From Thiobacillus sp. (lineage in GTDB: Bacteria > Pseudomonadota > Gammaproteobacteria > Burkholderiales > Thiobacillaceae), in the NCBI GenBank assembly GCA_030692355.1, contig JAUYCF010000082.1, positions 1 to 35,536 of the forward strand: a DNA stretch of 35,536 bases. The letters are read 5' to 3'. A model generated the notes under the pieces. That model was not told the DNA's origin and ran no database searches. It saw only the letters and a program-made list of their open reading frames with translations. The translations under genes and the position numbers were made by a program. Shown here in pieces: positions 8,097 through 16,432 of the stretch; within the stretch, counting starts at the first letter, position 1, and every line of letters begins with the position of its first letter.

Positions 8097-8915
8097 ATGC
8101 GTCTTGCTTTGCTCCCTACCCTGATCCTGCTGGCCCTTGCCCCGCTGGCGCAGGCACAAACTCCTGCCCCTGCTGCCGCACCCACCCCCGCAGTTGATGC
8201 CGGCAAGCCGCTGGCCGTGGTCAACGGCAAGGAAATTCCCGCCTTGTACGGCGAACTGGTCAAGCGTGAAATGGCCCAGGGCCAGCCCGATTCCCCTGAG
8301 CTCGCTACTCGCGTGCGCGAGTCGCTGATCAGCCTGGAACTGCTCTCGCGCGCCGCCCTGGACAAAGGGCTCGACAAGGATCCGCAACTGGCCGCCGTGC
8401 TGGATATCCGCCGCAAGGATCAACTGGCAAAAGCCTATCTGGAGGACTACGTCAAAGCCCACCCGGTCACCGATGCCGAAATTCAGACCACCTATGACAA
8501 GGCCAAAGCGGGCCCGATCGAACCGGAATACCTCGCACGCCACATTCTGGTGAAAACCGAGACTGAAGCGAAAAAGATCATTGCCGACCTCGGCAAGAAG
8601 GCCAAATTCGAGGATCTGGCAAAGAAACATTCCCAGGATCCCGGCTCCGCCAAAAATGGCGGGGGGCTCGACTGGTCCAATCGGGGCGTATTCGTGAAAG
8701 AATTTTCAGACGCCATGGTCAGCCTGAAAAAAGGCGAAACCACCAAGACGCCAGTGAAAACGCAGTTCGGCTACCACGTCATCCGCCTCGACGACACGCG
8801 CCAGCCGCAGTTGCCGCCGCTGGATGCCGTGCGCGGTGAAATCACCAAGCAATTGCAGCAGCAGCGCGTCCGCGACGCCATCGCGGCTGCGCGCGCCGAT
8901 GCAAAAATCGAATAA
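8097..8915 (+). CDS. Periplasmic parvulin-type peptidyl-prolyl isomerase
   Basis: A 272-residue PpiC/SurA-like foldase. Residues 1-20 form a Sec signal peptide ([20 protein letters not shown], cleavage probably after AQA), followed by a Pro/Ala linker. An N-terminal SurA-like helical region covers about 35-130. The parvulin domain, about 140-235, is marked by [28 protein letters not shown] and [12 protein letters not shown]-terminal helix rich in Gln and Arg closes the protein. It would catalyse cis-trans isomerisation of Xaa-Pro bonds in envelope proteins. AAAAAGGAA lies just upstream of ATG 8097, a good ribosome binding site. It ends the yciB operon or leads into hfq. Confidence 0.94.
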   Translation: MRLALLPTLILLALAPLAQAQTPAPAAAPTPAVDAGKPLAVVNGKEIPALYGELVKREMAQGQPDSPELATRVRESLISLELLSRAALDKGLDKDPQLAAVLDIRRKDQLAKAYLEDYVKAHPVTDAEIQTTYDKAKAGPIEPEYLARHILVKTETEAKKIIADLGKKAKFEDLAKKHSQDPGSAKNGGGLDWSNRGVFVKEFSDAMVSLKKGETTKTPVKTQFGYHVIRLDDTRQPQLPPLDAVRGEITKQLQQQRVRDAIAAARADAKIE

Positions 8916-8922
8916 TCAGCTA

Positions 8923-8953
8923 ATAAAAAATCAGGCGGGGCATCGCTCCGCCT
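8923..8953 (-). terminator. Minus-strand terminator-like hairpin in the ppiC-hfq gap
   Basis: A 9-bp stem (one G-U pair, 3-nt loop) at 8933-8953, AGGCGGGGC-ATC-GCTCCGCCT, is preceded on the plus strand by AATAAAAAA. Read on the minus strand this is a GC stem followed directly by TTTTTT, the form of an intrinsic terminator. Both flanking genes run on the plus strand, so it would stop antisense transcription. On the plus strand the same stem is a hairpin in the hfq leader, 20 nt before the start codon. Confidence 0.55.
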
Positions 8954-8973
8954 CCACCTACAGGGAGCCGAAC

Positions 8974-9216
8974 ATGGCCAAAGAACACAATCAACTGCAA
9001 GACGTCTTCCTCAACACCCTGCGCAAGGAGCGCATTCCGGTATCGGTGTTTCTCGTCAACGGCATCAAGCTGATGGGGCGGATCGAATCCTTCGACCAGT
9101 TCGTGGTACTGCTGAAAGGCCAGGACCAGGCCGCGCAAATGATCTTCAAGCACGCCATCTCGACCATTTCGCCTTCGCGCGAAGTGGTGCTACCGCCGCG
9201 CGACGTCGAGGCGTAA
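8974..9216 (+). CDS. hfq: RNA chaperone Hfq
   Basis: An 80-residue Sm-like RNA chaperone that forms a hexameric ring and pairs small RNAs with mRNAs. The Sm1 motif ([26 protein letters not shown]) and Sm2 motif ([11 protein letters not shown]) are complete. The short C-terminal tail ends [12 protein letters not shown], which is shorter than the E. coli tail and typical of this class. The start ATG 8974 is supported by GGGAG 8 nt upstream and by [10 protein letters not shown], a near-invariant N-terminus. The usual downstream partner hflX is absent; the next gene converges from the other strand only 6 nt away. Confidence 0.98.
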   Translation: MAKEHNQLQDVFLNTLRKERIPVSVFLVNGIKLMGRIESFDQFVVLLKGQDQAAQMIFKHAISTISPSREVVLPPRDVEA

Positions 9217-9222
9217 GCTTTT

Positions 9223-10815
9223 TTAATCGGTAGCGTCGGCCAGCAAGCTGGCCGCCGTTTTCACGTCCACCAGCACGGCCGCCCCCCCGCGATACGCCTG
9301 CTTGTGCCGGGCTGGAATCGCGTCAAGGTTCTGCGTGTCTTTCAGATACATCACCACATAGGCCTCAGGATACGCGGCCAGCCAGCGCGTCAGCTCCGTG
9401 CCCTGCAATTCGACCAGCGGCGCTTCCAGTCTGCCGAGGAACTGGTATTGAGCATGGTATCTCGCGGCATTCGCAACCGGCAACCCTTCGTCCTGCACCT
9501 GTTTGATCGCCAGCGCCATCGGCTTGATGTCGTACAGTGGATCGATCGAACGCATCGCGGCCATTTGCACCAGCGCCAGCACGGCGGCCCCAAGCACAGC
9601 CAGATTCAGCACCGGTGAAACGCCACGCCGCCCGGCCACCCAAGCCGCCCCGGCCAGCAGCACCAGCAACACGCCCGGCCATAGCGGCGGCAACGCCGCG
9701 ACCTGATCGTGCAGTGCGGCAATCTGTCCGCTGGCCGCCAGCATCAGCACGCCGCCCAGCGCCGCCGCGAGCAAGGCAGGCAGTCCCACGCGCGGATTCG
9801 AGCGGTCGGCCAGCACGCGCGCGGCCAGCAGGGCAAGCGCCGGGAATAGGGGAACCAGATAATGCGGCTGCTTGCCGCTGATGAAGGAGAACGCGATAAA
9901 CACCGGCAGCATCCAGGCCAGGCAAAAGCGCGTGCCGCGATCCAGCCCGAGTTTGCGGTGATGCGCCAGCGCCTTCCACAGGCCCGGCCAGACGAACCAG
10001 GGAAACAGCAGCAGCGGCAGCAGCGGCAGGTACCACCAGAACGGCCGCCGGTGGGCGAAGGACTCGACCATGCGGTCGGCGGTCTGTCCCCAGAAAATCG
10101 CGTTGCGGTAGGCCTCGCCGCCCGCCTGGCCTGCCGGAATCGCCCACAGCAGCGCAATCGCCGTCCCCAGCAGCAAAGCCAGTCCCACCCCGCCGAACCA
10201 GCGCCCCCATGTAAGGCCTGGATGCCACCACAGCGCCAGCACCGTGACCGGCAACAGGTTCAGCAGGATGACCGGGCCCTTGGTCAGCACACCCATGCCG
10301 ATCGCGATCCCCAGCATGACAAAGCCGCGCCGCTTGCCATCGGCGGCAGCAAGTACGCCGTGCATGCCGAACAGCACCCAGAACGCCAGCATCACGTCGA
10401 ACATGACCGAAGTAGAAAAAAGCAACCACAGCTGCGCGCTCACCAGCACCAGCGCGGCCTGTCCGCCGAGGCCGACGCGCTGCGGCCACAAGCGGCGGGC
10501 AAGCGAATACGTCAGCAGCAAGGCACCGGCGGAAAACAGCGGCAGCACCAGACGCGGCCACCAGTCGTTGACGCCGAACAGCGCCCAGCCCGCGTGGAAC
10601 ATCCAGAACATGAAAGGTGGCTTGTGGCTGTAGGGCTCTCCGTTCTTGAACGGCACCAGGAAATCGCCGCGCAGCCACATTTCCCAGGCGGCGCTGACGT
10701 AGCGTGTTTCATCGATCGGAATCAGCGGCCGTGTCAGCAGCGCCACCGCGGTCAGTGCCGCCAGCAGCAGCAGGCTGAGCAGCAGGCCGTGCCCGGAGGA
10801 ATCAGGATTTCGCAT
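9223..10815 (-). CDS. ArnT-like integral membrane glycosyltransferase (GT83/PMT superfamily)
   Basis: A 530-residue polytopic membrane protein with about 11-12 hydrophobic helices and the first-loop acidic motif PIDETRYVSAAWEMW. It also has YSHKPPFMFW, the HKPP signature of ArnT-like enzymes, and GKQPHYLVPLFPALAL in the second half. The family moves a sugar from a polyprenyl-phosphate carrier onto lipid A, protein or another envelope acceptor. ArnT itself uses Ara4N, but neither donor nor acceptor can be read here. ATG 10815 is preferred over an in-frame TTG at 10824; either overlaps the TVP38 stop, so translation is coupled. It converges on hfq with a 6-nt gap. With the two upstream genes it forms a compact polyprenyl-sugar set. 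Confidence 0.9.
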   Translation of the reverse strand: MRNPDSSGHGLLLSLLLLAALTAVALLTRPLIPIDETRYVSAAWEMWLRGDFLVPFKNGEPYSHKPPFMFWMFHAGWALFGVNDWWPRLVLPLFSAGALLLTYSLARRLWPQRVGLGGQAALVLVSAQLWLLFSTSVMFDVMLAFWVLFGMHGVLAAADGKRRGFVMLGIAIGMGVLTKGPVILLNLLPVTVLALWWHPGLTWGRWFGGVGLALLLGTAIALLWAIPAGQAGGEAYRNAIFWGQTADRMVESFAHRRPFWWYLPLLPLLLFPWFVWPGLWKALAHHRKLGLDRGTRFCLAWMLPVFIAFSFISGKQPHYLVPLFPALALLAARVLADRSNPRVGLPALLAAALGGVLMLAASGQIAALHDQVAALPPLWPGVLLVLLAGAAWVAGRRGVSPVLNLAVLGAAVLALVQMAAMRSIDPLYDIKPMALAIKQVQDEGLPVANAARYHAQYQFLGRLEAPLVELQGTELTRWLAAYPEAYVVMYLKDTQNLDAIPARHKQAYRGGAAVLVDVKTAASLLADATD

Positions 10816-11521
10816 CAGGTTCAAGGGCCGAAGGTTCTATTTCGTCCAGCGCGGCATCGATCTGCGGATCGAGGCTCTGGCCGTGTCGGAAACGATGATA
10901 TAGATAAGCGCCAAGTGCGCCGGAAATCACAAACAGAGCGATGGCCAGTGCGATTTTGAGCGTCGGCGCGATATGAACGCCGCTGCCGACCAGCGCGAAT
11001 ACCAGCGTCTGCGGCAGATAGCCGAGCAGCGTGCCGGAGAAGAAATGGACGGACCGGATGCTGGAAATACCCGCCGCTAGATTGGTCAGCAGGTTGCTGC
11101 CCACCGGCAGCAGGCGGATCAACACCGTCATGGAAAACGGGTGGTCGTGGATGAAGCGGTCGAAGCGCCCGGCGCGCTCGCCCAGCCGCTCGTGCAGCAA
11201 CCCCTTGCCGAAAAGGCGCGCGTAGGCGAAGCTCAACATGCAGCCCAGCAGCGCGGCCAGCGCGCCCAGCAGCGTGCCCAGGCCGACGCTGAAGGCATAG
11301 CCGCCGAGAAAAGCGATGATCTGGCGCGGCAGGCCGATCGCGGTGAACAACCCGCCCATCAGCAGAAACAGCAGCGCGCCGTTGACACCGTGGCCGCGCA
11401 CCCGCGCATCGATCCAGGCCTCGTTGACGCTGTTGCCCAGATCGCTGGTGTGAAACAGATAGCCCAACAACGCCAGGCTCAACATCAGCGCCAGGCCCTT
11501 GAGGATGACGCGCGCTTTCAT
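10802..11521 (-). CDS. TVP38/TMEM64 (DedA-like VTT domain) membrane protein
   Basis: A 239-residue inner-membrane protein with a VTT/SNARE-associated domain. It has an N-terminal helix, then GLPRQIIAFLGGYAFSVGLG and RLLPVGSNLLTNLAAG, the re-entrant-loop motifs with conserved Arg/Pro shared by DedA and TVP38 proteins, and closing helices. The tail is acidic (DAALDEIEPSALEPDAKS). Members of the wider DedA/VTT superfamily recycle undecaprenyl phosphate or scramble lipids across membranes; which substrate TVP38 types handle is not settled. The upstream GT2 stop and this ATG are 1 nt apart, and the 3' end overlaps the ArnT-like gene. This supports a joint role in moving or recycling a lipid-linked sugar. 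Confidence 0.9.
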   Translation of the reverse strand: MKARVILKGLALMLSLALLGYLFHTSDLGNSVNEAWIDARVRGHGVNGALLFLLMGGLFTAIGLPRQIIAFLGGYAFSVGLGTLLGALAALLGCMLSFAYARLFGKGLLHERLGERAGRFDRFIHDHPFSMTVLIRLLPVGSNLLTNLAAGISSIRSVHFFSGTLLGYLPQTLVFALVGSGVHIAPTLKIALAIALFVISGALGAYLYHRFRHGQSLDPQIDAALDEIEPSALEPDAKS

Positions 11522-11522
11522 T

Positions 11523-12272
11523 TTAAAGATCGGAGTCGGACTCGATCAGCGGCAGGCGCACCCGACGCTGCAGCCAGGCCACGCCGAACAGGTCGACGAT
11601 CCCCACCCAGAGCCGGTTGTGCACGCCGTATTTGGAGGTGCCGCGTTCGCGCGCGCGGTGACGGACCGGAACCGACACCACGGCACCGCCGTTGCGCATC
11701 ACCAGCGCCGGCAGGAAGCGATGCATGTGGTCGAAGTTGGGTAAAGCCAGGAAGGTCTCACGGGCAAACAGCTTGAGCCCGCAGCCGGTGTCCGGCGTGT
11801 TGTCGCGAAGCATGCGCGAGCGCACGCCGTTGGCGATTTTCGACGACAGGCGGCGCAGGAAGGTGTCGTTGCGCCGGGCGCGCCAGCCCGCAAGCAATTC
11901 CAGATTGGCGGGTTGCGCCGGATTGGCCAACTCGGCCAACAGCGCCGGAATGTCGGCGGGATCGTTCTGGCCGTCGCCGTCGAGTGTGGCGATCCACTCG
12001 TAGCGCGCCGCGGTCACCCCGCTGGTCACCGCCCGGCTCTGTCCGCACGATTCACGGTGGCGGATCACCCGCAGCATCGGGAATTCAGCCTTCAGCGCTT
12101 CCAGCCTGGCCTGGCTGGCATCGGTGCTGCCATCGTTGATGTAGATGATTTCGAACGTGGTGTTGCCGGACAGCGCTGCTGCAATTTCGCGCACCAGCGG
12201 CTCGACGTTGTCCTGCTCGTTCTTGACGGGGACAACCACGGACAGCCTGCCGTGGTAGGCATATTTCGGCAT
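11523..12272 (-). CDS. Family 2 glycosyltransferase, polyprenyl-phosphate sugar synthase type
   Basis: A 249-residue GT-A enzyme of the DPM1/ArnC kind. It shows SVVVPVKNEQDNV, IIYINDGSTDAS, the DGDGQNDP metal-binding motif, and the DTGCGLKLFARE segment common to this branch. It would transfer a sugar from a nucleotide sugar to a polyprenyl phosphate on the cytosolic face. There is one weak hydrophobic stretch near the C-terminus (LWVGIVDLFGVAWLQ) and no pair of long membrane helices, unlike ArnC. The start ATG 12272 fits the family. An open frame continues upstream but crosses the tRNA gene and is not coding. It begins 30 nt after the tRNA-Ser 3' end on the same strand, so the two may share a transcript. 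Confidence 0.93.
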   Translation of the reverse strand: MPKYAYHGRLSVVVPVKNEQDNVEPLVREIAAALSGNTTFEIIYINDGSTDASQARLEALKAEFPMLRVIRHRESCGQSRAVTSGVTAARYEWIATLDGDGQNDPADIPALLAELANPAQPANLELLAGWRARRNDTFLRRLSSKIANGVRSRMLRDNTPDTGCGLKLFARETFLALPNFDHMHRFLPALVMRNGGAVVSVPVRHRARERGTSKYGVHNRLWVGIVDLFGVAWLQRRVRLPLIESDSDL

Positions 12273-12302
12273 CGTGTAAACGTGGCTGTTGATAGATGTG
12301 TG

Positions 12303-12393
12303 TGGCGGAGAGGGCGGGATTCGAACCCGCGTCAGGATATTATCCTGAACACGCTTTCCAGGCGTGCGACTTAAACCGCTCATCCACCTCTCC
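12303..12393 (-). tRNA. tRNA-Ser(GGA)
   Basis: A complete class II tRNA of 91 nt with a 7-bp acceptor stem (GGAGAGG/CCTCTCC), the discriminator G and an encoded CCA end (12303-12305). The anticodon loop CTGGAAA reads GGA, which decodes UCC/UCU serine codons. A long variable arm typical of tRNA-Ser is present (TTCAGGATAATATCCTGA), and the T-arm has the GGTTCGAATCC form. Its 5' end is 100 nt from the sigma-32-like promoter of grpE on the other strand. Confidence 0.97.
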
Positions 12394-12493
12394 GGGAGCG
12401 CCGCATCATACCGGAAGCACCTGCGCGCGGCAAACTGAAGTCGATCCTCAAGCCGCCTTGCCCTTCCCGGCGCAGGGAAATTGGCTTTCACCT

Positions 12494-12520
12494 CTTGAAA
12501 CCCTGCCATTCGCCCCCAAC
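12494..12520 (+). promoter_or_regulatory. Sigma-32-type heat-shock promoter before grpE
   Basis: CTTGAAA at 12494-12500 is a perfect RpoH -35 element. It is followed 12-13 nt later by CCCCCAAC (12513-12520), close to the -10 consensus CCCCATnT. The predicted start of transcription is about 25 nt before grpE ATG 12549. Confidence 0.75.
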
Positions 12521-12548
12521 TTTCCGCGTGAACCAATTGGGAGCCCAC

Positions 12549-13073
12549 ATGCAGGACGACATCAAAACCGACACGAACACGGCCGGAACCCACCCCGAAA
12601 AGGAGATCATGCCGAGCCTGGAAGCGCTGCTGAAAGCGGCCGAACTGCAGGCTGCCGAGCATCACGATGCCTGGCTGCGCGCCAAGGCGGAAACCGAGAA
12701 CATGCGCCGCCGCGCGGCGGAAGACGTCGACAAGGCACGCAAGTTCGCGGTGGAAAACTTCGCCAGCGAACTGCTGGCGGTGAAGGACAGCCTGGAAGCG
12801 GCGCTGGCGGCCGAGTCGCCGAACGTGGAAAACATGAAGGACGGCGTCGAACTGACCCTGAAGCAACTGATTGCAGCCTTCGGCAAATTCAATTTGCACG
12901 ACATTGATCCGCTGGGCGAGAAGTTCGATCCGCATCTGCATCAGGCGATCCAGGTTGTCGAGTCCGAGCAGCCCGCGAACACGGTGGTGACGGTGCTGCA
13001 AAAGGGCTATCGCCTCAGCGAGCGCACGCTACGGCCGGCGCTGGTGATGGTTGCCAAGGGCAAGGACGCTTGA
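12549..13073 (+). CDS. grpE: Nucleotide exchange factor GrpE
   Basis: A 174-residue co-chaperone that releases ADP from DnaK. The long N-terminal coiled coil runs over about 20-75 ([40 protein letters not shown]). It is followed by the four-helix and beta-domain signature [23 protein letters not shown] and [22 protein letters not shown] 12549 is preceded by GGGAG at a normal spacing; an upstream TTG-started extension at 12495 lies across the promoter and is rejected. Its stop codon TGA is part of the -35 element of the dnaK promoter. It is first in the grpE-dnaK-dnaJ series. Confidence 0.97.
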   Translation: MQDDIKTDTNTAGTHPEKEIMPSLEALLKAAELQAAEHHDAWLRAKAETENMRRRAAEDVDKARKFAVENFASELLAVKDSLEAALAAESPNVENMKDGVELTLKQLIAAFGKFNLHDIDPLGEKFDPHLHQAIQVVESEQPANTVVTVLQKGYRLSERTLRPALVMVAKGKDA

Positions 13074-13098
13074 AATAGCAGCGACCTCCCCCATATTT
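13069..13098 (+). promoter_or_regulatory. Sigma-32-type heat-shock promoter before dnaK, overlapping the grpE stop
   Basis: CTTGAAA (13069-13075) and CCCCATAT (13089-13096) are separated by 13 nt, a near-perfect match to the RpoH consensus. The -35 element contains the grpE TGA stop codon (13071-13073). dnaK and dnaJ can therefore be induced independently of grpE. Confidence 0.85.
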
Positions 13099-13133
13099 CA
13101 ATCAATTCAATCTCTTTTTAGAAGGAACGCATC

Positions 13134-15050
13134 ATGGGACGCATTATTGGCATCGACCTGGGCACCACCAACTCCTGCGTGGCAGTGATGGAAAACGGCA
13201 AGCCGAAGGTGATCGAAAACGTTGAGGGCACCCGCACCACGCCGTCCGTCGTGGCCTACACCGAGGACGGCGAAATTCTGGTCGGCGCGCCCGCCAAGCG
13301 CCAGGCCGTCACCAACGCGAAGAACACCCTGTATGCGGTGAAGCGCCTGATCGGCCGCCGCTTCGACGAGAAGGAAGTGCAGAAGGACATCGGCCTGATG
13401 CCCTACAAGATCGTCAAGGCCGACAACGGCGATGCCTGGGTGGAAGTGCGCGGCCAGAAAATGGCGGCGCAGCAGGTGTCGGCCGAAACCCTGCGCAAGA
13501 TGAAGAAGACCGCCGAAGACTATCTCGGTGAAGAAGTGACCGAAGCCGTCATCACGGTGCCGGCCTACTTCAACGACAGCCAGCGCCAGGCCACCAAGGA
13601 TGCCGGCCGCATCGCAGGCCTGGAAGTCAAGCGCATCATCAACGAGCCGACTGCGGCCGCGCTCGCCTTCGGTATGGACAAGAAGGAAGGCGACCGCAAG
13701 ATCGCGGTGTATGACCTCGGCGGCGGCACTTTCGACATCTCCATCATCGAGATTTCCGAGATGGACGGCGAACACCAGTTTGAAGTGCTGTCGACCAACG
13801 GCGACACTTTCCTCGGCGGCGAGGACTTCGACCAGCGCCTGATCGACTACATCGCGGAAGAATTCAAGAAAGAGCAGGGCGTCGACCTGAAGAAGGATGT
13901 GCTCGCGCTGCAGCGCCTGAAGGAGGCGGCGGAAAAAGCCAAGATTGAGCTATCGTCCGCCCAGCAGACCGAAGTCAACCTGCCCTACATCACCGCGGAC
14001 GCCTCGGGTCCCAAGCACCTGGCGGTGAAGATCACACGCGCCAAGTTCGAGGCGCTGGTGGAAGACCTGATCAAGCGCACCATCGATCCGTGCAAGATGG
14101 CGCTGAAGGATGCCGGCCTGACCACCTCGCAGATCGACGACGTCATCCTGGTCGGCGGCCAGACCCGCATGCCCAAGGTGATGGACGCGGTGAAGGACTT
14201 CTTCGGCAAGGATGCGCGCCGTGACGTCAACCCGGACGAAGCCGTGGCCGTGGGTGCCGCGATCCAGGGCGGCGTGCTGCAGGGCGAAGTGAAAGACGTG
14301 CTGCTGCTCGATGTGACGCCGCTCTCCCTCGGCATCGAGACCCTGGGCGGCGTGATGACCAAGCTGATCCCGAAAAACACGACCATCCCGACCAAGGCCT
14401 CGCAGGTGTTCTCTACCGCTGACGACAACCAGAGCGCGGTGACGGTGCACGTGCTGCAGGGCGAGCGCGAAGTCGCCTCCGGCAACAAGAGCCTTGGCCA
14501 GTTCAACCTGTCCGAAATCCCGCCCGCGCCGCGCGGAATGCCGCAGATCGAGGTCACCTTCGACATCGACGCCAACGGCATCCTGCACGTGTCGGCCAAG
14601 GACAAGGCCAGCGGCAAGGAGAACAAGATCCGCATCCAGGCCAGTTCCGGCCTGAATGAAGAGGAAATCCAGCGCATGGTGAAGGATGCCGAAGCCAATG
14701 CGGCCGAAGACCACAAGGCCGTCGAACTGGCGACCGCGCGCAACGCTGCCGACGGCATGATCCACACGGTGAAGAAATCGCTGGCCGAATACGGCGACAA
14801 GGTGTCGGCCGATGAAAAGGCAGCGATCGAAACCGCGCTGAAGGAATGCGAAGAAGCCGTGCGCGAAGGCGACAAGGACACCATCGAAGCCAAGACCAAT
14901 GCACTGGCCACCGCCAGCCACAAGCTTGCCGAGCAGATGTACCAGGGCGAGCAAGCCAAGGCGCAGCCGGGCGAAGCCGCCAGTGGCGGCGCCGGTTCGG
15001 CCGACGACAACGTGGTCGATGCCGAGTTCGAAGAGGTGAAGGACAAGTAA
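13134..15050 (+). CDS. dnaK: Hsp70 chaperone DnaK
   Basis: A full-length 638-residue Hsp70. The ATPase domain opens with [19 protein letters not shown], then [13 protein letters not shown], the phosphate loop [11 protein letters not shown] and [12 protein letters not shown]. The substrate-binding domain begins around 390 after the [11 protein letters not shown] linker and beta start. The C-terminal lid ends in the DnaJ-sensing acidic tail [12 protein letters not shown]. It holds unfolded polypeptides in ATP-dependent cycles with DnaJ and GrpE, and in proteobacteria also sequesters sigma-32. AGAAGGA lies 7 nt before ATG 13134. It is followed by a 115-nt repeat-filled gap and dnaJ. Confidence 0.99.
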   Translation: MGRIIGIDLGTTNSCVAVMENGKPKVIENVEGTRTTPSVVAYTEDGEILVGAPAKRQAVTNAKNTLYAVKRLIGRRFDEKEVQKDIGLMPYKIVKADNGDAWVEVRGQKMAAQQVSAETLRKMKKTAEDYLGEEVTEAVITVPAYFNDSQRQATKDAGRIAGLEVKRIINEPTAAALAFGMDKKEGDRKIAVYDLGGGTFDISIIEISEMDGEHQFEVLSTNGDTFLGGEDFDQRLIDYIAEEFKKEQGVDLKKDVLALQRLKEAAEKAKIELSSAQQTEVNLPYITADASGPKHLAVKITRAKFEALVEDLIKRTIDPCKMALKDAGLTTSQIDDVILVGGQTRMPKVMDAVKDFFGKDARRDVNPDEAVAVGAAIQGGVLQGEVKDVLLLDVTPLSLGIETLGGVMTKLIPKNTTIPTKASQVFSTADDNQSAVTVHVLQGEREVASGNKSLGQFNLSEIPPAPRGMPQIEVTFDIDANGILHVSAKDKASGKENKIRIQASSGLNEEEIQRMVKDAEANAAEDHKAVELATARNAADGMIHTVKKSLAEYGDKVSADEKAAIETALKECEEAVREGDKDTIEAKTNALATASHKLAEQMYQGEQAKAQPGEAASGGAGSADDNVVDAEFEEVKDK

Positions 15051-15160
15051 GGGGTTAGGAGCTAGGAGCCAGGAATCAGGGGGGTCGCGCTGTGCGCGGC
15101 CTTTCCTTTTCCCCCAGCCCCGCATCCCCTAGCCCCTAGATCCTGAATCCTAGCCCCTAC
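15051..15160. repeat. CTAG-rich inverted repeat cluster between dnaK and dnaJ
   Basis: The left arm (about 15051-15082) carries units of the form GGGGTTAGGAGCTAGGAG on the plus strand. The right arm (about 15112-15160) carries the complementary form (CCCCTAGCCCCTAGATCC). CTAG occurs at 15062, 15129, 15136 and 15150. The arms can fold imperfectly into a long hairpin. The tract ends 5 nt before dnaJ and replaces a normal ribosome binding site. It belongs to the same family as 4482-4524. Confidence 0.7.
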
Positions 15161-15165
15161 AAAAA

Positions 15166-16287
15166 ATGAGCAAACGCGACTACTACGAAATCCTCGGCGT
15201 CGCCAAGAACGCCTCGGACGAAGACATCAAGAAGGCCTATCGCAAGCTGGCCATGAAGCACCATCCTGACCGCAACCCCGACGACAAGGGCGCGGAGGAG
15301 AAATTCAAGGAAGCCAAGCAGGCCTACGAGATCCTGTCCGACCCGGACAAGCGCGCCACCTACAACCAGTTCGGCCACGCCGGCGTCGACCAGCAGGCTG
15401 GCATGGGTGGCGGTTATGGCGGGGGAGCGAGCGGATTTTCCGACGCCTTCTCCGATATCTTCGGTGATATTTTTGGCGGCGGCGGGGGCGGCGGCCGCCG
15501 CGACCGTGTCTATCGCGGCGCCGACCTGCGCTACAACCTGGAAATCGGGCTGGAAGAAGCTGCGCGCGGCACCGAGACCAAGATCCGCATCCCCTCCCTG
15601 GAAGAATGCGGCGTGTGTCACGGCAGCGGGGCCAAGCCCGGCACGCAGCCGACCCCCTGCACCACCTGCGGCGGGCATGGCCAGGTGCGCATCCAGCAGG
15701 GCTTTTTCTCGGTGCAGCAGACCTGCCCGCGCTGCGGCGGTACCGGCAAGATGGTGGCCGACCCCTGCACCGCCTGCCATGGCGAAGGCCGCGTCAAGAA
15801 ACACAAGACCCTGTCGGTGAAGATCCCCGCCGGGGTCGACAGCGGCGACCGCATCCGTCTGGGCGGCGAGGGTGAAGCCGGGGTCAATGGCGGTCCGTCG
15901 GGCGACCTCTATGTGGTGATCCATCTCAAGGACCACCCGGTATTCAAGCGCGACGGCGACGATCTGCATTGCGAAATGCCGATCAGTTTCGCCACCGCCG
16001 CACTGGGCGGCGAAGTTGAAATCCCCACCCTGGAAGGCCATGCCAAAATCAAGATCCCGGCAGAAACGCAGTCCGGAAAAGTGTTCCGCCTGCGCGGCAA
16101 GGGCATCAAGGGCGTGCGCAGCCATGCACCCGGCGACCTGCTGTGCCACATGCAGATCGAAACGCCGGTGAATCTGTCCGAGCGCCAGAAGGAATTGCTG
16201 CGCGAGCTGGATAGCCTGAGTCCGGGACGCAACAATAACCCGCGCGCGCAGTCGTTCATGGACAAGGTCAAGGCGTTTTTCGAGTAG
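15166..16287 (+). CDS. dnaJ: Hsp40 co-chaperone DnaJ
   Basis: A full-length type I DnaJ of 373 residues. The J domain (1-70) has the HPD motif in [10 protein letters not shown]. The Gly/Phe-rich linker (about 75-115) follows. The zinc-finger region has four CxxCxGxG-type repeats: [24 protein letters not shown] and CTACHGEG, two of them with small changes. The C-terminal substrate domain ends in [11 protein letters not shown]. It delivers substrates to DnaK and stimulates its ATPase. No Shine-Dalgarno is visible before ATG 15166: the preceding bases are CCCCTACAAAAA from the repeat. Translation may be weaker than dnaK or use another mechanism. Confidence 0.98.
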   Translation: MSKRDYYEILGVAKNASDEDIKKAYRKLAMKHHPDRNPDDKGAEEKFKEAKQAYEILSDPDKRATYNQFGHAGVDQQAGMGGGYGGGASGFSDAFSDIFGDIFGGGGGGGRRDRVYRGADLRYNLEIGLEEAARGTETKIRIPSLEECGVCHGSGAKPGTQPTPCTTCGGHGQVRIQQGFFSVQQTCPRCGGTGKMVADPCTACHGEGRVKKHKTLSVKIPAGVDSGDRIRLGGEGEAGVNGGPSGDLYVVIHLKDHPVFKRDGDDLHCEMPISFATAALGGEVEIPTLEGHAKIKIPAETQSGKVFRLRGKGIKGVRSHAPGDLLCHMQIETPVNLSERQKELLRELDSLSPGRNNNPRAQSFMDKVKAFFE

Positions 16288-16432
16288 CAAGCCCTCAGGT
16301 TCTGCGGCCACTTGCGGCCCCGAAGCAGGTAGTATGGCGATGGCGCCCGATGCTACGACCGGGTTGGATTGCCGGCCGGCCCGCCATGCAGGGTGTTTCT
16401 CACATCAACCGACCAACAGAAGGAGATGGTTC

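Noticed and set aside
9217..9222. Bidirectional terminator between hfq and the ArnT-like gene
   Set aside because: The gap is 6 nt and, although a T-run (GCTTTTTT) is present, I see no convincing GC stem before it.
12273..13001. N-terminal extension of the GT2 protein across the tRNA gene and grpE
   Set aside because: The open frame passes through a complete tRNA-Ser and the grpE promoter; family homology begins at the ATG at 12272.
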